Shown here: one piece after another, positions 36,419 to 44,839 of the stretch | Layout of the letters: each line of letters begins with the position of its first letter | Numbering within the stretch: position 1 is the first letter of the stretch | Source: Asanoa ferruginea | GTDB lineage: Bacteria; Actinomycetota; Actinomycetes; Mycobacteriales; Micromonosporaceae | Assembly (NCBI RefSeq): GCF_003387075.1 | Contig: NZ_QUMQ01000001.1 | Location: 6,634,001-6,698,000 of the forward strand | DNA: 64,000 nt | Direction: 5' to 3' | Made by a program: the position numbers and the translations under genes | Notes under the pieces: generated by a model | The model's input: only the letters and a program-made list of their open reading frames with translations | What the model was told of the DNA's origin: nothing | The model's database searches: none

Positions 36419-37342
36419 CTACCCGATCCAGACGCACCGCACGAGGCCCGGCCACCAGCCGTCGAGCGCCAGGCCGACCACCGGCAGCGCGGCCACCACC
36501 AGCAGCGCGGCGACGATCGCGGCCGAACGCCAAGGACCAAGACGCTTCGGGGGTACGAGCAGCCGGCGCAACCGTTCGGCCACGTCACCGCCGTGTGCCG
36601 CGACGAGACCAGGCGGTGTCGCACCGGCCATGGTGACCAGCGCCGCCGCCAGCGCCCGCCGGCCATGGGTGCGGGCCGCGACGTCGTCGGCCCGCAGCTC
36701 GACCAGCCGGCCGATCTGTTGTTGCGCGACCCGGGTCAGGCGCAGGCCGGGCAGCGCCCGCGCGGCCAGCCGGACCGCGTCGAGCAGCACCTGGTGCCGG
36801 CCGCCGGCGTGCGCGTGCTCGTGCGCCAGCACCGCGCCGAGTTGCGCCGGGCTCAGCTCCTCGAGGGCGCCGCTGGTGACCACCACCCGGCGGTCGGGCG
36901 CCAGGTAGGCGGCCGCCCGCGGATGCTCGATGACCGTGCCGCCGAGAGCGGCGTCGGGGCGGCCGGCCAGCGTGAGCATCGCGCGGTGCCGGCGCCGGGA
37001 GCGCACCTGGGCCCGCAGCAACCAGCCGGCGCGGACGAGCGCGGTCAGCAGCGTGCCGGCCAGGCCGAGCGCGACCATGTCACCGGCGACCCGCAGGGCG
37101 AGGGCGGTGGCGGGGGAGTCCGGGTGCACGCACCAGAACAGCAGCGCGCAGACCACCGGTGGCGCCGGCAGCAGCACGGTGACGCCGACCGCCAGGATGC
37201 CCGCGCCGACGGTGCCGAGCAGGACGCACCAGGCGGCGATCGCGAGCCGGGGTGCCTGGCGCGCCCAGGCCGCCGCCGGCAGCCAGCGCCCGCCGGCGAA
37301 CCCGATGAGCAGCGTGAGGGCCAGCAGATTCGCGGCGATCAC
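36419..37342 (-). CDS. M56-family (BlaR1-type) membrane metalloprotease
   Basis: 307 residues from GTG 37342, which overlaps the blaI stop (GTGA). Four membrane spans surround a zinc-peptidase domain with HEHAH at residues 174-178 and a downstream ELRADDVA ligand. Unlike BlaR1 there is no C-terminal penicillin-sensor domain; the protein ends after a last span. In two-gene BlaI-M56 systems the protease is thought to cleave or inactivate the repressor after a cell-wall or membrane signal. It ends 120 bases before the PHP gene; a weak CTCCTA/TAGGAG hairpin (36394-36412) lies just past the stop. Confidence 0.9.
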   Translation of the reverse strand: MIAANLLALTLLIGFAGGRWLPAAAWARQAPRLAIAAWCVLLGTVGAGILAVGVTVLLPAPPVVCALLFWCVHPDSPATALALRVAGDMVALGLAGTLLTALVRAGWLLRAQVRSRRRHRAMLTLAGRPDAALGGTVIEHPRAAAYLAPDRRVVVTSGALEELSPAQLGAVLAHEHAHAGGRHQVLLDAVRLAARALPGLRLTRVAQQQIGRLVELRADDVAARTHGRRALAAALVTMAGATPPGLVAAHGGDVAERLRRLLVPPKRLGPWRSAAIVAALLVVAALPVVGLALDGWWPGLVRCVWIG

Positions 37343-37701
37343 GCCGACTCGTGCAACATCCGGAGCAGCTCGGCACCCTCCTCGGGGGTGAGCTGGCGGA
37401 CGAAACCGGCGAGCGCCGACGCCGGGTCGCCGCTCTCGGCCATCGCGTCGCGCATCAGCCGCGCGCCGTAGTCGCCGCGGCTCGACAGCGGGATGTAACG
37501 GTAGGCCCGGCCGTCGCGCTCGCGGCGCAGCCAGCCCTTGCGGTGCAGGTTGTCGACGACGGTGAGCACGGTGTTGTAGGCCAGCTCGCGCTCGGGCCGC
37601 AGGTCCGACCAGACCTCCCGCACCGACGCCGGCTCGGCCCGCGCCCACAGCCGGTCCATGACCGCCGCCTCCAGCTCACCGAACGCCCGCACGCTGGGCA
37701 T
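37339..37701 (-). CDS. BlaI/MecI/CopY-family transcriptional repressor
   Basis: 120-residue winged-helix repressor. LGELEAAV-type start is seen in FGELEAAVMDRLWARAEPAS, the HTH in VREVWSDLRPERELAYNTVLTVVDNLHRKGWL, and the wing in RERDGRAYRYIPL; the C-terminal helices dimerise and carry the scissile region in classic BlaI. ATG 37701 gives the normal family length. It is coupled to the M56 protease gene. Its promoter faces padR across about 100 bases containing a perfect 23-bp palindrome, so the two regulators may share control sites. Confidence 0.9.
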   Translation of the reverse strand: MPSVRAFGELEAAVMDRLWARAEPASVREVWSDLRPERELAYNTVLTVVDNLHRKGWLRRERDGRAYRYIPLSSRGDYGARLMRDAMAESGDPASALAGFVRQLTPEEGAELLRMLHESA

Positions 37702-37762
37702 TCTGGCTGTCCATGGTGTCCGCCAGCTTGCCGCGAGGTGTCGAATCGGCGATGCACGCCCG

Positions 37763-37785
37763 ATGTATACGCTCAGCGTATACAT
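37763..37785. promoter_or_regulatory. Perfect 23-bp palindrome between blaI and padR (candidate PadR operator)
   Basis: The arm ATGTATACGCT (37763-37773) is repeated as its exact reverse complement (37775-37785) around a single C. PadR-family operators commonly contain ATGTAT and ATACAT halves. TATACA (37779-37784) can act as the padR -10 box, with start near 37791, and the mirror copy as a -10 for blaI. Binding would shut both promoters. Confidence 0.65.
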
Positions 37786-37804
37786 GTGGTGTATGGTGCT
37801 CCGC

Positions 37805-38326
37805 ATGAGTGTTCCTCTCACGCTGCTCGGCCTGTTGGAGCGCGAGCCCAGCCACGGCTACGACCTCAAGCGCGACTACGACGCCTTCTTCGGTCGCGGC
37901 AAGCCGCTGCCGTTCGGGCAGGTCTACGCGACGCTCTCCCGCCTCGCCCGCGACGGCAAGGTGGTGATCGCGGTCGAGCCCGGCGACGGGCCGGAGCGCA
38001 AGCGCTACGTCATCACCGAGACCGGCGCGTCCGAGGTCAACGCCTGGCTGATCGAGCCGCTCGAGCCGGAGCCGCACCTCCAGACCGTGCTGTTCGCCAA
38101 GGTGGTGCTGGCGCTGATGCTGGGCCGCCCGGCGGAGGAATATCTCGACACCCAGCGCCGTGCGCACCTGGCCCGGATGCGTGAGCTGACCGAGATCAAG
38201 CGCGCCGGCAACCTGGTCGACGCGCTGCTGGCCGACCACGGCCTGTTCCACCTGGAGGCCGACCTGCGCTGGATCGACACCACGGTGGCGCGGCTCGACG
38301 GCCTGGCCAAGGCGGTGGCCCGGTGA
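37805..38326 (+). CDS. PadR-family transcriptional regulator
   Basis: 173 residues. The PadR winged HTH is at residues 3-80 (LTLLGLLEREPSHGYDLKRDYDAFFGR, FGQVYATLSRLARDGKV, then GPERKRYVITETG), followed by a C-terminal helical dimerisation domain of the Vir_act_alpha_C type. ATG 37793 is an in-frame alternative that would suit a leaderless transcript. The stop overlaps the GTG of an ABC ATPase gene (GTGA), so regulator, ATPase and FtsX-like permease form one operon that PadR probably represses through the upstream palindrome; such modules often respond to antimicrobial peptides or drugs. Confidence 0.92.
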   Translation: MSVPLTLLGLLEREPSHGYDLKRDYDAFFGRGKPLPFGQVYATLSRLARDGKVVIAVEPGDGPERKRYVITETGASEVNAWLIEPLEPEPHLQTVLFAKVVLALMLGRPAEEYLDTQRRAHLARMRELTEIKRAGNLVDALLADHGLFHLEADLRWIDTTVARLDGLAKAVAR

Positions 38327-39012
38327 CCGGCGCGACGAGCGGCCCGATGATCGAAGCGCGGGAGGTCGCGCTCTCGTTCGGCGAGACGCCGGCCCTGCGC
38401 GGCGCCACGCTCACCGTCGACGCCGGCGAGGTGCTAGCCGTGATGGGCCCGAGCGGCTCCGGCAAGTCGACCCTGCTGCACTGCCTGGCCGGCATCCTGG
38501 TGCCCGACGCCGGCGAGATCCACATCGCCGGCCGCCGGGTCGACACGCTCGACGAGAGCGCCCGCAGCGCGCTGCGCCGCGACGAGTTCGGCTTCGTCTT
38601 CCAGTTCGGCCAACTCGTCCCCGAGTTGACCGCGGTGGAGAACGTGGCGCTGCCATTGCTCTTGGCCGGCACCCGGCGGCGGGCCGCGGTGGCCGAGGCC
38701 AGTGGCTGGTTCGGCCGGCTCGACCTCGAAGGCCTGCAACAGCGCCGCTCCGGCGAGCTGTCCGGCGGCCAGGCGCAGCGGGTCGCGCTGGCCCGGGGGC
38801 TGGTCGCGCGGCCGCGGGTGCTGTTCGCCGACGAGCCGACGGGTTCGCTCGACTCGCTCACCGGCGAGCACGTGCTTGACCTGCTGGTCGCCTCGGCCCG
38901 CGAGCAGGGCACCACGGTCGTGGTCGTCACCCACGAGGCCCGGGTCGCCGCGTACGCCGACCGCGAGGTCATCGTCCGCGACGGCAAGGTCACCGCGCCG
39001 GTGCTGTCGTGA
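38323..39012 (+). CDS. ABC transporter ATP-binding protein (MacB/LolD type)
   Basis: 229 residues. Walker A GPSGSGKST near residue 42, Q-loop VFQFGQLVPEL, signature LSGGQAQRVALARGL, Walker B VLFADEPTGSLD, H-loop VTHEARVA. The GTG start overlaps the padR stop and its own stop overlaps the permease start, so stoichiometry is tied. LolD/MacB-type ATPases power mechanotransmission permeases rather than classic transport channels. Confidence 0.95.
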   Translation: MTGATSGPMIEAREVALSFGETPALRGATLTVDAGEVLAVMGPSGSGKSTLLHCLAGILVPDAGEIHIAGRRVDTLDESARSALRRDEFGFVFQFGQLVPELTAVENVALPLLLAGTRRRAAVAEASGWFGRLDLEGLQQRRSGELSGGQAQRVALARGLVARPRVLFADEPTGSLDSLTGEHVLDLLVASAREQGTTVVVVTHEARVAAYADREVIVRDGKVTAPVLS

Positions 39013-41243
39013 TCCGGCTCGGTCTGCGGCTCGCCGTCGCCGGTGGCCGCGAGGCGGCCGTGCGGCTGGTCGTCGTCGCCGTGGCGGTGGCACTCGGCAC
39101 CGGCCTGCTGCTGGCCACCCTGGCCGGCATCAACGCCACCAAGACGCAGAACCTGCGCTACGCCTGGCTCAACACCGGCGCCGACCCGTCGACCACGGTC
39201 GCCGTCGCGGGTGTCGACCCGGTCTGGTGGCTGGCCCGGGAAGACTACTTCCACGGCGAGCAACTGGGCCGGATCGACGTCGCCGCGACCGGCCCGGCCG
39301 CCCCGGTTCCGCCCGGCATCGCGGCCCTGCCCGGCCCGGGTGAGTTCTACGCCTCGCCGGCGCTGCACGACCTGCTGAAGACGACGCCGGCCGCCGAACT
39401 CGGCGACCGTTTCCCCGGCCGGGAGGTCGGCGTGGTCGGCGACGCGGCGTTGCCGTCGCCCGACAGCCTGCTGGTCATTGTCGGTCAGCCGCTCGACGCG
39501 TTGGCCGACCAGCCGGCCGCCGCGAAGGTCAGCCGGATCCTGACCACCGACCCGGCCAACTGCTCCCGCTGCGTCGTCGGCCTCAACAACACGATGTTCA
39601 CCGTCACGCTGTCGGTGATCGCGGCGGCGCTGATCTTCCCGGTGCTCATCTTCATCGGCACCGCGACCCGGCTCTCCGCCGCCCGGCGCGAGCAACGCTT
39701 CGCGGCCATGCGGCTGATCGGCGCCACCCCACGACAGGTCTCCGTGCTGGCCACCGTGGAGTCGACGGTCGCCGCGGTCGCCGGCATGCTGCTCGGCTTC
39801 GGCGTCTTCGTCGCCCTGCGACCGGGGCTCGCGGCGATCCCGTTCACCGGCGCCACGTTCTTCCCCGACGACCTGGGACTGAGCCTGGTCGACGTGCTCG
39901 CGGTCGGCCTCGGCATCCCGATCGGCGCCGCGGTCGCCGCGCGGCTCGCGCTCCGCCGGGTGCGGATCTCGCCCCTCGGCGTGTCCCGCCGGGTCACCCC
40001 GAAGCCGCCGCGCGCCTGGCGAGTGATCCCGCTGGTCGCCGGCATCGCCGAACTGGCCTGGTTCGTCGGCCGCAAGCCGGAGACCACCAACGGCCAGACC
40101 TTCGCCTACATCGCCGGCGCGGTGCTGATCGTGATCGGTCTGGTGCTGGCCGGACCCTGGCTGACCATGCGCGCGGCAAGACTGGTGGCGCAGCGGGCCC
40201 AGCGACCCGCCGCGCTGATCGCCGGCCGGCGGCTCAGCGACGACCCGATGGCCGCCTTCCGGGCCGTCAGCGGCCTGGTGGTCGCCCTGTTCGTGATGAC
40301 CGCCGCCAGCGGCGCGATCACCTCCTACGTGGCCGAGCGCACCACGCCGGCCGGTGACTCGGTCGCGGCCACGTCGCTCTCGCAGACCTTCTGGCCCGAC
40401 AGCCTGGTCCCGGGCACGCCGGCACCATCCATAGCGGACATCCCCGCCGGCCTGTCCGCCATCCCCGGCGTCACAGCGGTGATCACGGTGCGGGAGAACC
40501 TGCGGGAGATCTCCGGCGATTCCCACAACCCGCAGGGCCCCGGCCTGATCAGCTGCGCCGACCTGGCCAGGACGCCCGAGTTCGGCCGCTGCCCGTCCGG
40601 TGCCGCGACCGCGGCGGTCTGGTCCGACCTGATCGGGCCGCGCGAACCGGGCACGACGCCCGACGAGCGGGTCTGGCCCGCGTCGACCATCACCGATCTC
40701 GGCTCGCTGCGGCTGCTCTCGGTCGTGGTGGAGACCGACGGGTCGGCCGCCGCCAAGGAACGGGCCCGCACGGCGCTCGCGGAAATGAACCCGTGGGGCC
40801 GCTTCCCGGCCACCGAGGCGGAGTGGGAGGCCGACTCGGCCCGCACCCTGGTGCAGTTCCAGCGGCTCGCCGACGTGGTGATCCTGGCCAGCCTGCCAAT
40901 CGCCGGATGCAGCCTGGCGGTCAGCGTGATCGCCGGCCTGAGCGACCGCAAACGGCCGTTCAGCGTGCTGCGGCTGACCGGCGTGCGGATCCGGATGCTG
41001 CGGGCCGTGGTCGGCCTGGAGAGCGCGGTGCCGCTCCTGGTCGTCGCCGCGGTGGCGATCGGGACGGGCTTCCTCGCGGCCGCGCTGTTCCTGCGGGCCC
41101 AGCTCGACTATTCGCTGCACGCCCCGGGCGCGGGTTACTACCTGATCGTGGCCGGCGGGCTGGCGGCGTCGCTCGCGATCATCGCGGCGACCCTGCCCCT
41201 GCTGCGCCGGATCACCGGCCCGGAGACGGCCCGCAACGAATAG
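39009..41243 (+). CDS. FtsX-like (MacB-type) ABC permease
   Basis: 744 residues with about ten spans: an N-terminal span and large outside domain, two FtsX cores (around NTMFTVTLSVIAAALIFPVLIFIG and the C-terminal AAVAIGTGFLAAALFL), and a second outside domain after ~445. Topology matches actinobacterial BceB/MacB-like permeases. RRISPLGVSRRVTPKPP follows the third FtsX span. GTG start overlaps the ATPase stop. Likely function is removal of antimicrobial peptides or drugs from the membrane, or signalling; substrate not shown. A strong palindromic terminator follows at 41257-41284. Confidence 0.9.
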   Translation: MIRLGLRLAVAGGREAAVRLVVVAVAVALGTGLLLATLAGINATKTQNLRYAWLNTGADPSTTVAVAGVDPVWWLAREDYFHGEQLGRIDVAATGPAAPVPPGIAALPGPGEFYASPALHDLLKTTPAAELGDRFPGREVGVVGDAALPSPDSLLVIVGQPLDALADQPAAAKVSRILTTDPANCSRCVVGLNNTMFTVTLSVIAAALIFPVLIFIGTATRLSAARREQRFAAMRLIGATPRQVSVLATVESTVAAVAGMLLGFGVFVALRPGLAAIPFTGATFFPDDLGLSLVDVLAVGLGIPIGAAVAARLALRRVRISPLGVSRRVTPKPPRAWRVIPLVAGIAELAWFVGRKPETTNGQTFAYIAGAVLIVIGLVLAGPWLTMRAARLVAQRAQRPAALIAGRRLSDDPMAAFRAVSGLVVALFVMTAASGAITSYVAERTTPAGDSVAATSLSQTFWPDSLVPGTPAPSIADIPAGLSAIPGVTAVITVRENLREISGDSHNPQGPGLISCADLARTPEFGRCPSGAATAAVWSDLIGPREPGTTPDERVWPASTITDLGSLRLLSVVVETDGSAAAKERARTALAEMNPWGRFPATEAEWEADSARTLVQFQRLADVVILASLPIAGCSLAVSVIAGLSDRKRPFSVLRLTGVRIRMLRAVVGLESAVPLLVVAAVAIGTGFLAAALFLRAQLDYSLHAPGAGYYLIVAGGLAASLAIIAATLPLLRRITGPETARNE

Positions 41244-41256
41244 CCAACGGGGGCGC

Positions 41257-41284
41257 GGCGGCCGGCACCCGGGTGCCGGCCGCC
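41257..41284. terminator. Terminator palindrome after the PadR-ABC operon
   Basis: GGCGGCCGGCACCC (41257-41270) is followed directly by its exact reverse complement (41271-41284), a 14-bp perfect stem with no spare loop bases. It starts 14 bases after the permease stop. Confidence 0.85.
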
Positions 41285-41308
41285 ACCCGTACCAGGCAAA
41301 ATGGGCTT

Positions 41309-42067
41309 GTGATCATCCTGATGCACAGCTCGAAGACCATGCGGGTGCCGAGCACCGGACATAAGGCGACCGGCACTCCCGTGCTGATCGACAAGGCGCG
41401 CGAACTGGTCGACGAGCTGCGGGCAGTGCCGGCGGCGAAGCTGGCGAAGATGATGACCGTCTCGGCCGAGCTGGCGGAGAAGACCCGGCAGCAATACGCC
41501 GACTGGGGCACCGACGGCGTCGCGCCGGCCGCCGAGTGCTTCGTCGGCGACATCTACAGCGGGCTCCAGGTCGACTCGTTCACCGCCGCACAGCGCCGCT
41601 ACGCCGACACGCACCTGCGCATCCTGTCGGGCCTCTACGGCATCCTGCGGCCGTTCGACGGCATCCGCCCCTACCGGCTGGAAATGGGTTATCGCCTGCC
41701 CAGCGGCAACCTCTACCAGTTCTGGGGCAGCGCGATCGCCGAGCAGCTCCCGGCCCGCGGGCAGATCGTCAACCTGGCCGCGGCGGAATACAGCAGGACC
41801 GTCACCAAGTTCGTCGACCCGGAGCGGATCGTCACGCCGAAGTTCCTCACCCTCGACCCGAAGTCCGGCGAACCGAAGTTCATCGTCGTCCACGCGAAGA
41901 TCGCCCGCGGCGCGTTCGCCCGCTGGCTGATCACCACCGGGGCCAAGGAGCTGCACGAGTTCGACGACATCGGCTACCGGCACGAGCCGGGGTTGGGCAG
42001 CGCGCGGGAGCCGGCGTACGTGTGCGAAGAGTTCGGCGGCAAGGGTCTGTCCATCCGGCTAACGTGA
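41309..42067 (+). CDS. yaaA: YaaA-family peroxide stress protein (DUF328)
   Basis: 252 residues from GTG 41309. Conserved segments are IILMHSSKTM at the N-terminus, QQYADWGTDGVAPAAECFVGDIYSGL, LRILSGLYGILRPFDGIRPYRLEMG, and VNLAAAEYSRTV. E. coli YaaA limits free iron and oxidative DNA damage under peroxide stress; the fold binds DNA. The C-terminal KGLSIRL is slightly altered from the family's typical ending. The gene is alone between two terminator hairpins. Confidence 0.93.
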   Translation: MIILMHSSKTMRVPSTGHKATGTPVLIDKARELVDELRAVPAAKLAKMMTVSAELAEKTRQQYADWGTDGVAPAAECFVGDIYSGLQVDSFTAAQRRYADTHLRILSGLYGILRPFDGIRPYRLEMGYRLPSGNLYQFWGSAIAEQLPARGQIVNLAAAEYSRTVTKFVDPERIVTPKFLTLDPKSGEPKFIVVHAKIARGAFARWLITTGAKELHEFDDIGYRHEPGLGSAREPAYVCEEFGGKGLSIRLT

Positions 42068-42090
42068 CCATTCCCCCCAACTTCCCCGTC

Positions 42091-42113
42091 GGGGTCCGGT
42101 CCGGGCGGACCCC
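42091..42113. terminator. Hairpin terminator after yaaA
   Basis: GGGGTCCG (42091-42098) pairs with CGGACCCC (42106-42113) around a 7-base loop, 24 bases after the yaaA stop and 40 bases before the MMPL gene. Confidence 0.7.
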
Positions 42114-42152
42114 GGAGGCGGCGCGGGTGAACCCAGCGGCAGGATCTCCGGT

Positions 42153-44330
42153 ATGACGCAGACGACTCCGGCGGTCCGCACCGAGGTGGCGCCGGCACCG
42201 GCCCGCACAACGCTGCTCGGCCGGCTCGGCCGCTGGTGCTTCCGGCACCGCTGGGCGGTGGTCGGCCTCTGGCTGGTCGCCGTCGTGGCCGGCGGGTTCG
42301 CGGCCGGTCCCGTGTTCGCCGGCCTCGACGACAGCCAGGGCCCGTCGTCGCTCGAGTCGGTCGCGGGCAGCGACGTCATCGCCGACGCGTCCACGTCGTC
42401 CGGTGCGATCGTCGCGGTGGTCAGGGGCATTGACCCCAACGCACCGGGGGTACGCGCTGCCGTGACCGACGGTGCCGCCCGGGTCGGCGGGGTCGCCGGG
42501 GTGACCGGCGTGGTCACGCCGTTCGCCGACAGCCCCGCGGCCGCCGCGCTGCGGGCGAAGGACGGCCGCGGCCTGCTGGTGCAGGCGCGGCTCGGCGAGC
42601 TGTCCGGCGACGCGCTCGACACCGCCACCGACGCCGTGGAGGCCGAACTCCGTACCCTCGGTCCGGCCCTGGTCGCGGCCGGCCAGCCGGACGCGACGGT
42701 CGAGGTCGGCGGTGGCCGCCTGGTCAACAAGCAGGCCAACGAACAGGCCCAGAAAGACCTGTCGTTCGCCGAGCAGCTCTCCCTGCCGATCACCCTGCTC
42801 GTGCTGATCTTCGTGTTCGGCGGCCTGCTCGCCGCCCTGGTCCCGGTGCTCGGCGCGATCGTCTCGATCGCCGGCTCGTTCTCCGTGCTGCTCTTCTTCT
42901 CCACCATCACCACGCTCGACCAGAACGCGGTCACCGTGGTGACGCTGATGGGCCTCGGCCTGTCCGTCGACTATGGACTGTTGCTGGTCGCCCGCTACCG
43001 CGACGAGTTGGCCGCCGGCCGCGAGCCGCTCGATGCGATCGGCGCGGCCTGGGCGACGGCCGGCCGCACCATCCTGTTCTCGGCCCTGACGGTCGCCGCC
43101 GCCCTGGCCGGGATGCTGGTGTTCGGTGTCACCGGCCTGTCCGCGATGGGTGCCGCGGGCGTGTCCGTCGCGCTGGTCGCCCTGCTGATGTCGCTGACCT
43201 TCACCGCGGCCCTGGTCGGCCTGTTCCGGCGCCGGATCAAGCCGTCGAAGCGGCAGGTCGCCGCGGGATCCTCCGACGGAGGCTTCTTCTGGGGCCTGGC
43301 CCGGGGTGTGCAGCGCCGGCCGCTGGTCACCGCCCTGGCCACCGCGCTGGTGCTGATCGCCGCCGGCTTCCCGCTGCTGACCATGAAGATCAAGGTGGAA
43401 GACCTCGACGGCCTGCCCCGCTCGCTCGAGTCGGTCCGGGTGATCGACACGCTGGCCACCGAGTTCGGCCAGCCCGACCAGCCGGCGATCACCGTGGTCG
43501 CCCGCACCGACGCCGCCACGCTCGAAGCGTGGGCCCGGTCGCTGCCGTCGGCGGACATCGCCGGCGTGCGGCAGGCCGACCAGATCGCACCGGGCGTGGC
43601 GACCGTCGACATCGACGCGGTCGGCGACGCCGAGGGCGACGCGGCGCTGCGCCTGGTGTCGGCGGCCCGGGCCGACCGGCCCGCCGGGGTCGACTCGTGG
43701 GTCACCGGCATCGCCGCGATCCACAAAGATCTCAACGGCCTGCTGTTGTCGCGGCTGCCGTACGCCATCGCGTTGACCTTGATCGCCATGGTCGTGCTGC
43801 TCTGGGCGATGACCGGTTCGCTGGTCGTGCCGGTCAAGGCGGTCGTGATGAACGTGGTCTCGCTCGGCGCCACCTTCGGCGTGCTGAGCGCGGTCTTCGA
43901 GCACGGCGTGCTGTCCGGCCTGCTGCACACCCACGTGGTCGGCGGGATCAGCCCGTTCGTGCTGGTGACGGTGTTCGCGTTCGCGTTCGGCCTGTCGATG
44001 GACTACGAGGTGTTCCTGCTCGCCCGGATCAAGGAACAGGTCGACCAGGGCGTGCCCAACGACCTGGCCGTGCGCCGCGGCCTGCAACGGTCGGGCCGCA
44101 TCATCACCTCGGCCGCGCTGCTCATGGTCATCGTGTTCAGCTGCTTCCTGACCGGCCGGATCGGCACGGTGCAACAGATCGGCCTGGGCCTGGCGGTCGC
44201 GGTGGCGGTCGACGCGACCCTGGTCCGCTGCGTCCTGGTGCCGGCGACGATGACCATGCTCGGCCGGTGGAACTGGTGGTCGCCGCGCCCGCTGGCCCGC
44301 CTGCACAGCCGGTTGGGCCTGCGTCACTAG
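42153..44330 (+). CDS. MMPL-family RND transporter
   Basis: 725-residue inner-membrane transporter with two MMPL repeats, twelve spans and two outside porter-like domains. Signature segments: VTLMGLGLSVDYGLLLVARYRDEL in the first half and VFAFAFGLSMDYEVFLLARIKEQ in the second, both with the Asp-Tyr proton-relay pair. Relatives export lipids, siderophores or drugs in actinobacteria. At 725 residues it lacks the long mycobacterial loops. Cargo is not indicated by neighbours (YaaA upstream, DDN-like downstream). Confidence 0.94.
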   Translation: MTQTTPAVRTEVAPAPARTTLLGRLGRWCFRHRWAVVGLWLVAVVAGGFAAGPVFAGLDDSQGPSSLESVAGSDVIADASTSSGAIVAVVRGIDPNAPGVRAAVTDGAARVGGVAGVTGVVTPFADSPAAAALRAKDGRGLLVQARLGELSGDALDTATDAVEAELRTLGPALVAAGQPDATVEVGGGRLVNKQANEQAQKDLSFAEQLSLPITLLVLIFVFGGLLAALVPVLGAIVSIAGSFSVLLFFSTITTLDQNAVTVVTLMGLGLSVDYGLLLVARYRDELAAGREPLDAIGAAWATAGRTILFSALTVAAALAGMLVFGVTGLSAMGAAGVSVALVALLMSLTFTAALVGLFRRRIKPSKRQVAAGSSDGGFFWGLARGVQRRPLVTALATALVLIAAGFPLLTMKIKVEDLDGLPRSLESVRVIDTLATEFGQPDQPAITVVARTDAATLEAWARSLPSADIAGVRQADQIAPGVATVDIDAVGDAEGDAALRLVSAARADRPAGVDSWVTGIAAIHKDLNGLLLSRLPYAIALTLIAMVVLLWAMTGSLVVPVKAVVMNVVSLGATFGVLSAVFEHGVLSGLLHTHVVGGISPFVLVTVFAFAFGLSMDYEVFLLARIKEQVDQGVPNDLAVRRGLQRSGRIITSAALLMVIVFSCFLTGRIGTVQQIGLGLAVAVAVDATLVRCVLVPATMTMLGRWNWWSPRPLARLHSRLGLRH

Positions 44331-44380
44331 CGGCTCGCTGCTTGCGCGGGTGCGCCACGCTGAGGCGCGGAGGTGTCGCG

Positions 44381-44839
44381 ATGGCCGCTCGGGTGAAGGT
44401 TCCGCCGCGCTGGTTCGTCCGGACGGCCTGGTCGGTGCACCGCGGCATCTACCGCCTCGGCGGTGGCCGGCTGGGCCTGTGGCGGCCCCGCCCCAACCGC
44501 TGGGGCGCGCTGCGGCTGACCACCACCGGTCGGCGCAGCGGCCAGCAGCGGAGCGTGATCGTCGGCTATTTCGAGGACGGGCCCAACCTGGTCACGCTCG
44601 CGATGAACGGCTGGGGCGACGCGGAGCCGGCCTGGTGGCTCAACCTCCTGGCCAACCCGGAGGCCCGTGTCGAGGTCAAGGGTGGGTCACGGCAGGTCCG
44701 GGCCCGGCCGGCGGTCGACGACGAACGCGCCCGCCTCTGGGACCGCTGGCGGACGATCGACAAGGACCTCGACGGGTACGCGTCGCTGCGCTCCCGCGAG
44801 ACCGCGGTCGTGATCCTGGAACCGGTCGCCGCTGGCTAG
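44381..44839 (+). CDS. DDN-like deazaflavin (F420)-dependent nitroreductase family protein
   Basis: 152 residues of the split-beta-barrel family that includes M. tuberculosis Ddn. Diagnostic segments: LRLTTTGRRSGQQRSVIVGYFEDG, LVTLAMNGWGDAEPAWWLNLLANPEARVEV, and a short basic N-terminal helix. Such enzymes use reduced F420 to reduce quinones or nitro compounds at the membrane. A textbook GGAGGT lies 6 bases before ATG. Its TAG stop overlaps the convergent DMT transporter stop through CTAG. Confidence 0.9.
   Translation: MAARVKVPPRWFVRTAWSVHRGIYRLGGGRLGLWRPRPNRWGALRLTTTGRRSGQQRSVIVGYFEDGPNLVTLAMNGWGDAEPAWWLNLLANPEARVEVKGGSRQVRARPAVDDERARLWDRWRTIDKDLDGYASLRSRETAVVILEPVAAG

Noticed and set aside
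38196-41120. Open frame of 974 codons on the - strand
   Set aside because: Antisense shadow of the ABC ATPase and FtsX-like permease, which carry clear motifs; no start signals.
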